NCBI RefSeq assembly: GCF_044336245.1
Contig: NZ_CP172346.1
Location: forward strand, 1-64,000
Direction: 5' to 3'
Length of the DNA: 64,000 nt
DNA from: Schlesneria sphaerica
GTDB lineage: Bacteria > Planctomycetota > Planctomycetia > Planctomycetales > Planctomycetaceae
In this document: positions 63,790 through 64,000 of the stretch, one piece after another
Layout of the letters: every line of letters begins with the position of its first letter
Numbering within the stretch: position 1 is the stretch's first letter
Notes under the pieces: generated by a model
The model's input: the letters and a program-made list of their open reading frames with translations, nothing else
The model's database searches: none
What the model was told of the DNA's origin: nothing
Position numbers and translations under genes: made by a program

Positions 63790-64000
63790 TCATTTGCTCG
63801 CAAGCTCTTTCAACTGTTCGGCAAGGGCACGCTTGTAGTCTGTTGGCATGACCTTTACGAACCGCGGAAGTTCGTCATCCCAGTTCTGCAGAATCCCGGC
63901 CGCGACGGTCGAGTTCGTGTGCTTGTAGTGCTTGGCGATCAGCTCTTTCAGTTCTGCGATGTCGGCAGGAGTATCGACCTTTTCCAACGCCACCATTTCC
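63790..64000 (-). CDS. gltB: Glutamate synthase large subunit, C-terminal end (partial)
   Basis: The last 70 codons of gltB; the gene continues past the right edge. The residues ELKELIAKHYKHTNSTVAAG and ILQNWDDELPRFVKVMPTDYKRAL are the usual C-terminus of the large subunit, and gltD lies downstream. The stop is at 63790-63792. Confidence 0.9.
   Translation of the reverse strand, partial: EMVALEKVDTPADIAELKELIAKHYKHTNSTVAAGILQNWDDELPRFVKVMPTDYKRALAEQLKELASK

Overview
The window looks like a chromosome segment of a planctomycete (Planctomycetota, probably the Planctomycetaceae side). The family content points there: a DUF1501 protein, a TAT-exported Gfo/Idh/MocA oxidoreductase, a lipoprotein with two 3-keto-disaccharide hydrolase (DUF1080) domains, a TPR/peptidase-MA protein, a small Cys-rich secreted protein, scattered single genes with long spacers, and a glutamate-mutase-L ATPase. 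No rRNA is present, so the placement rests on gene content only.

Left part (1-9.4 kb): an accessory region. It starts with an ArsR-type regulator, then about 1.3 kb without a convincing gene (with a cluster of TGGCCA words), then a four-helix-bundle (23S intervening-sequence type) gene beside a long inverted repeat. From 2263 to 9392 lies what reads as a decayed integrated element. A 16-base direct repeat made of the 3' end and T-run of tRNA-Pro(CGG) occurs at both ends. Between the repeats are a large serine recombinase whose 3' end is capped by an ISAs1-type insertion, two ISAs1-type elements (5118-6427 and 7745-9066), an IS1182/IS5-type transposase stump, an unrecognised 254-aa protein and the N-terminal stump of a tyrosine integrase cut exactly at an IS end.

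Middle part (9.6-45 kb): ordinary chromosomal genes, mostly one per transcription unit. These are dusB-type tRNA dihydrouridine synthase, an HtrA protease, a porin, a duplicated CbiX-type chelatase with an extra C-terminal domain, argJ, uppP, larC with a His/Asp tail, a peptidase-C26 homologue that has lost its nucleophile, an acyl-CoA dehydrogenase-like protein, a Zn alcohol dehydrogenase with a GH5-like hydrolase, ku with a tiny basic protein, a three-domain Aas lipid-repair protein, a 105-aa protein with MutL/GlmL, MoxR, kup, a TPR protein with a lectin-like middle, a Gfo/Idh/MocA protein and a dead-protease/PDZ/hydrolase fusion.

Right part (45-64 kb): the most unusual unit is a minus-strand operon at 46.9-52.4 kb. 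It encodes an HflC-like SPFH protein, an HflK-like SPFH protein, and a single 1139-aa chain that joins a complete P1B-type heavy-metal ATPase to a complete HflK-type SPFH domain; a DUF1501 gene follows. Then come tRNA-Arg(TCG), a Cys-rich secreted peptide, a TPR metallopeptidase, an OmpA-type lipoprotein, lutB, a DUF1080 lipoprotein, rpiB, gltD and the 3' end of gltB at the window edge.
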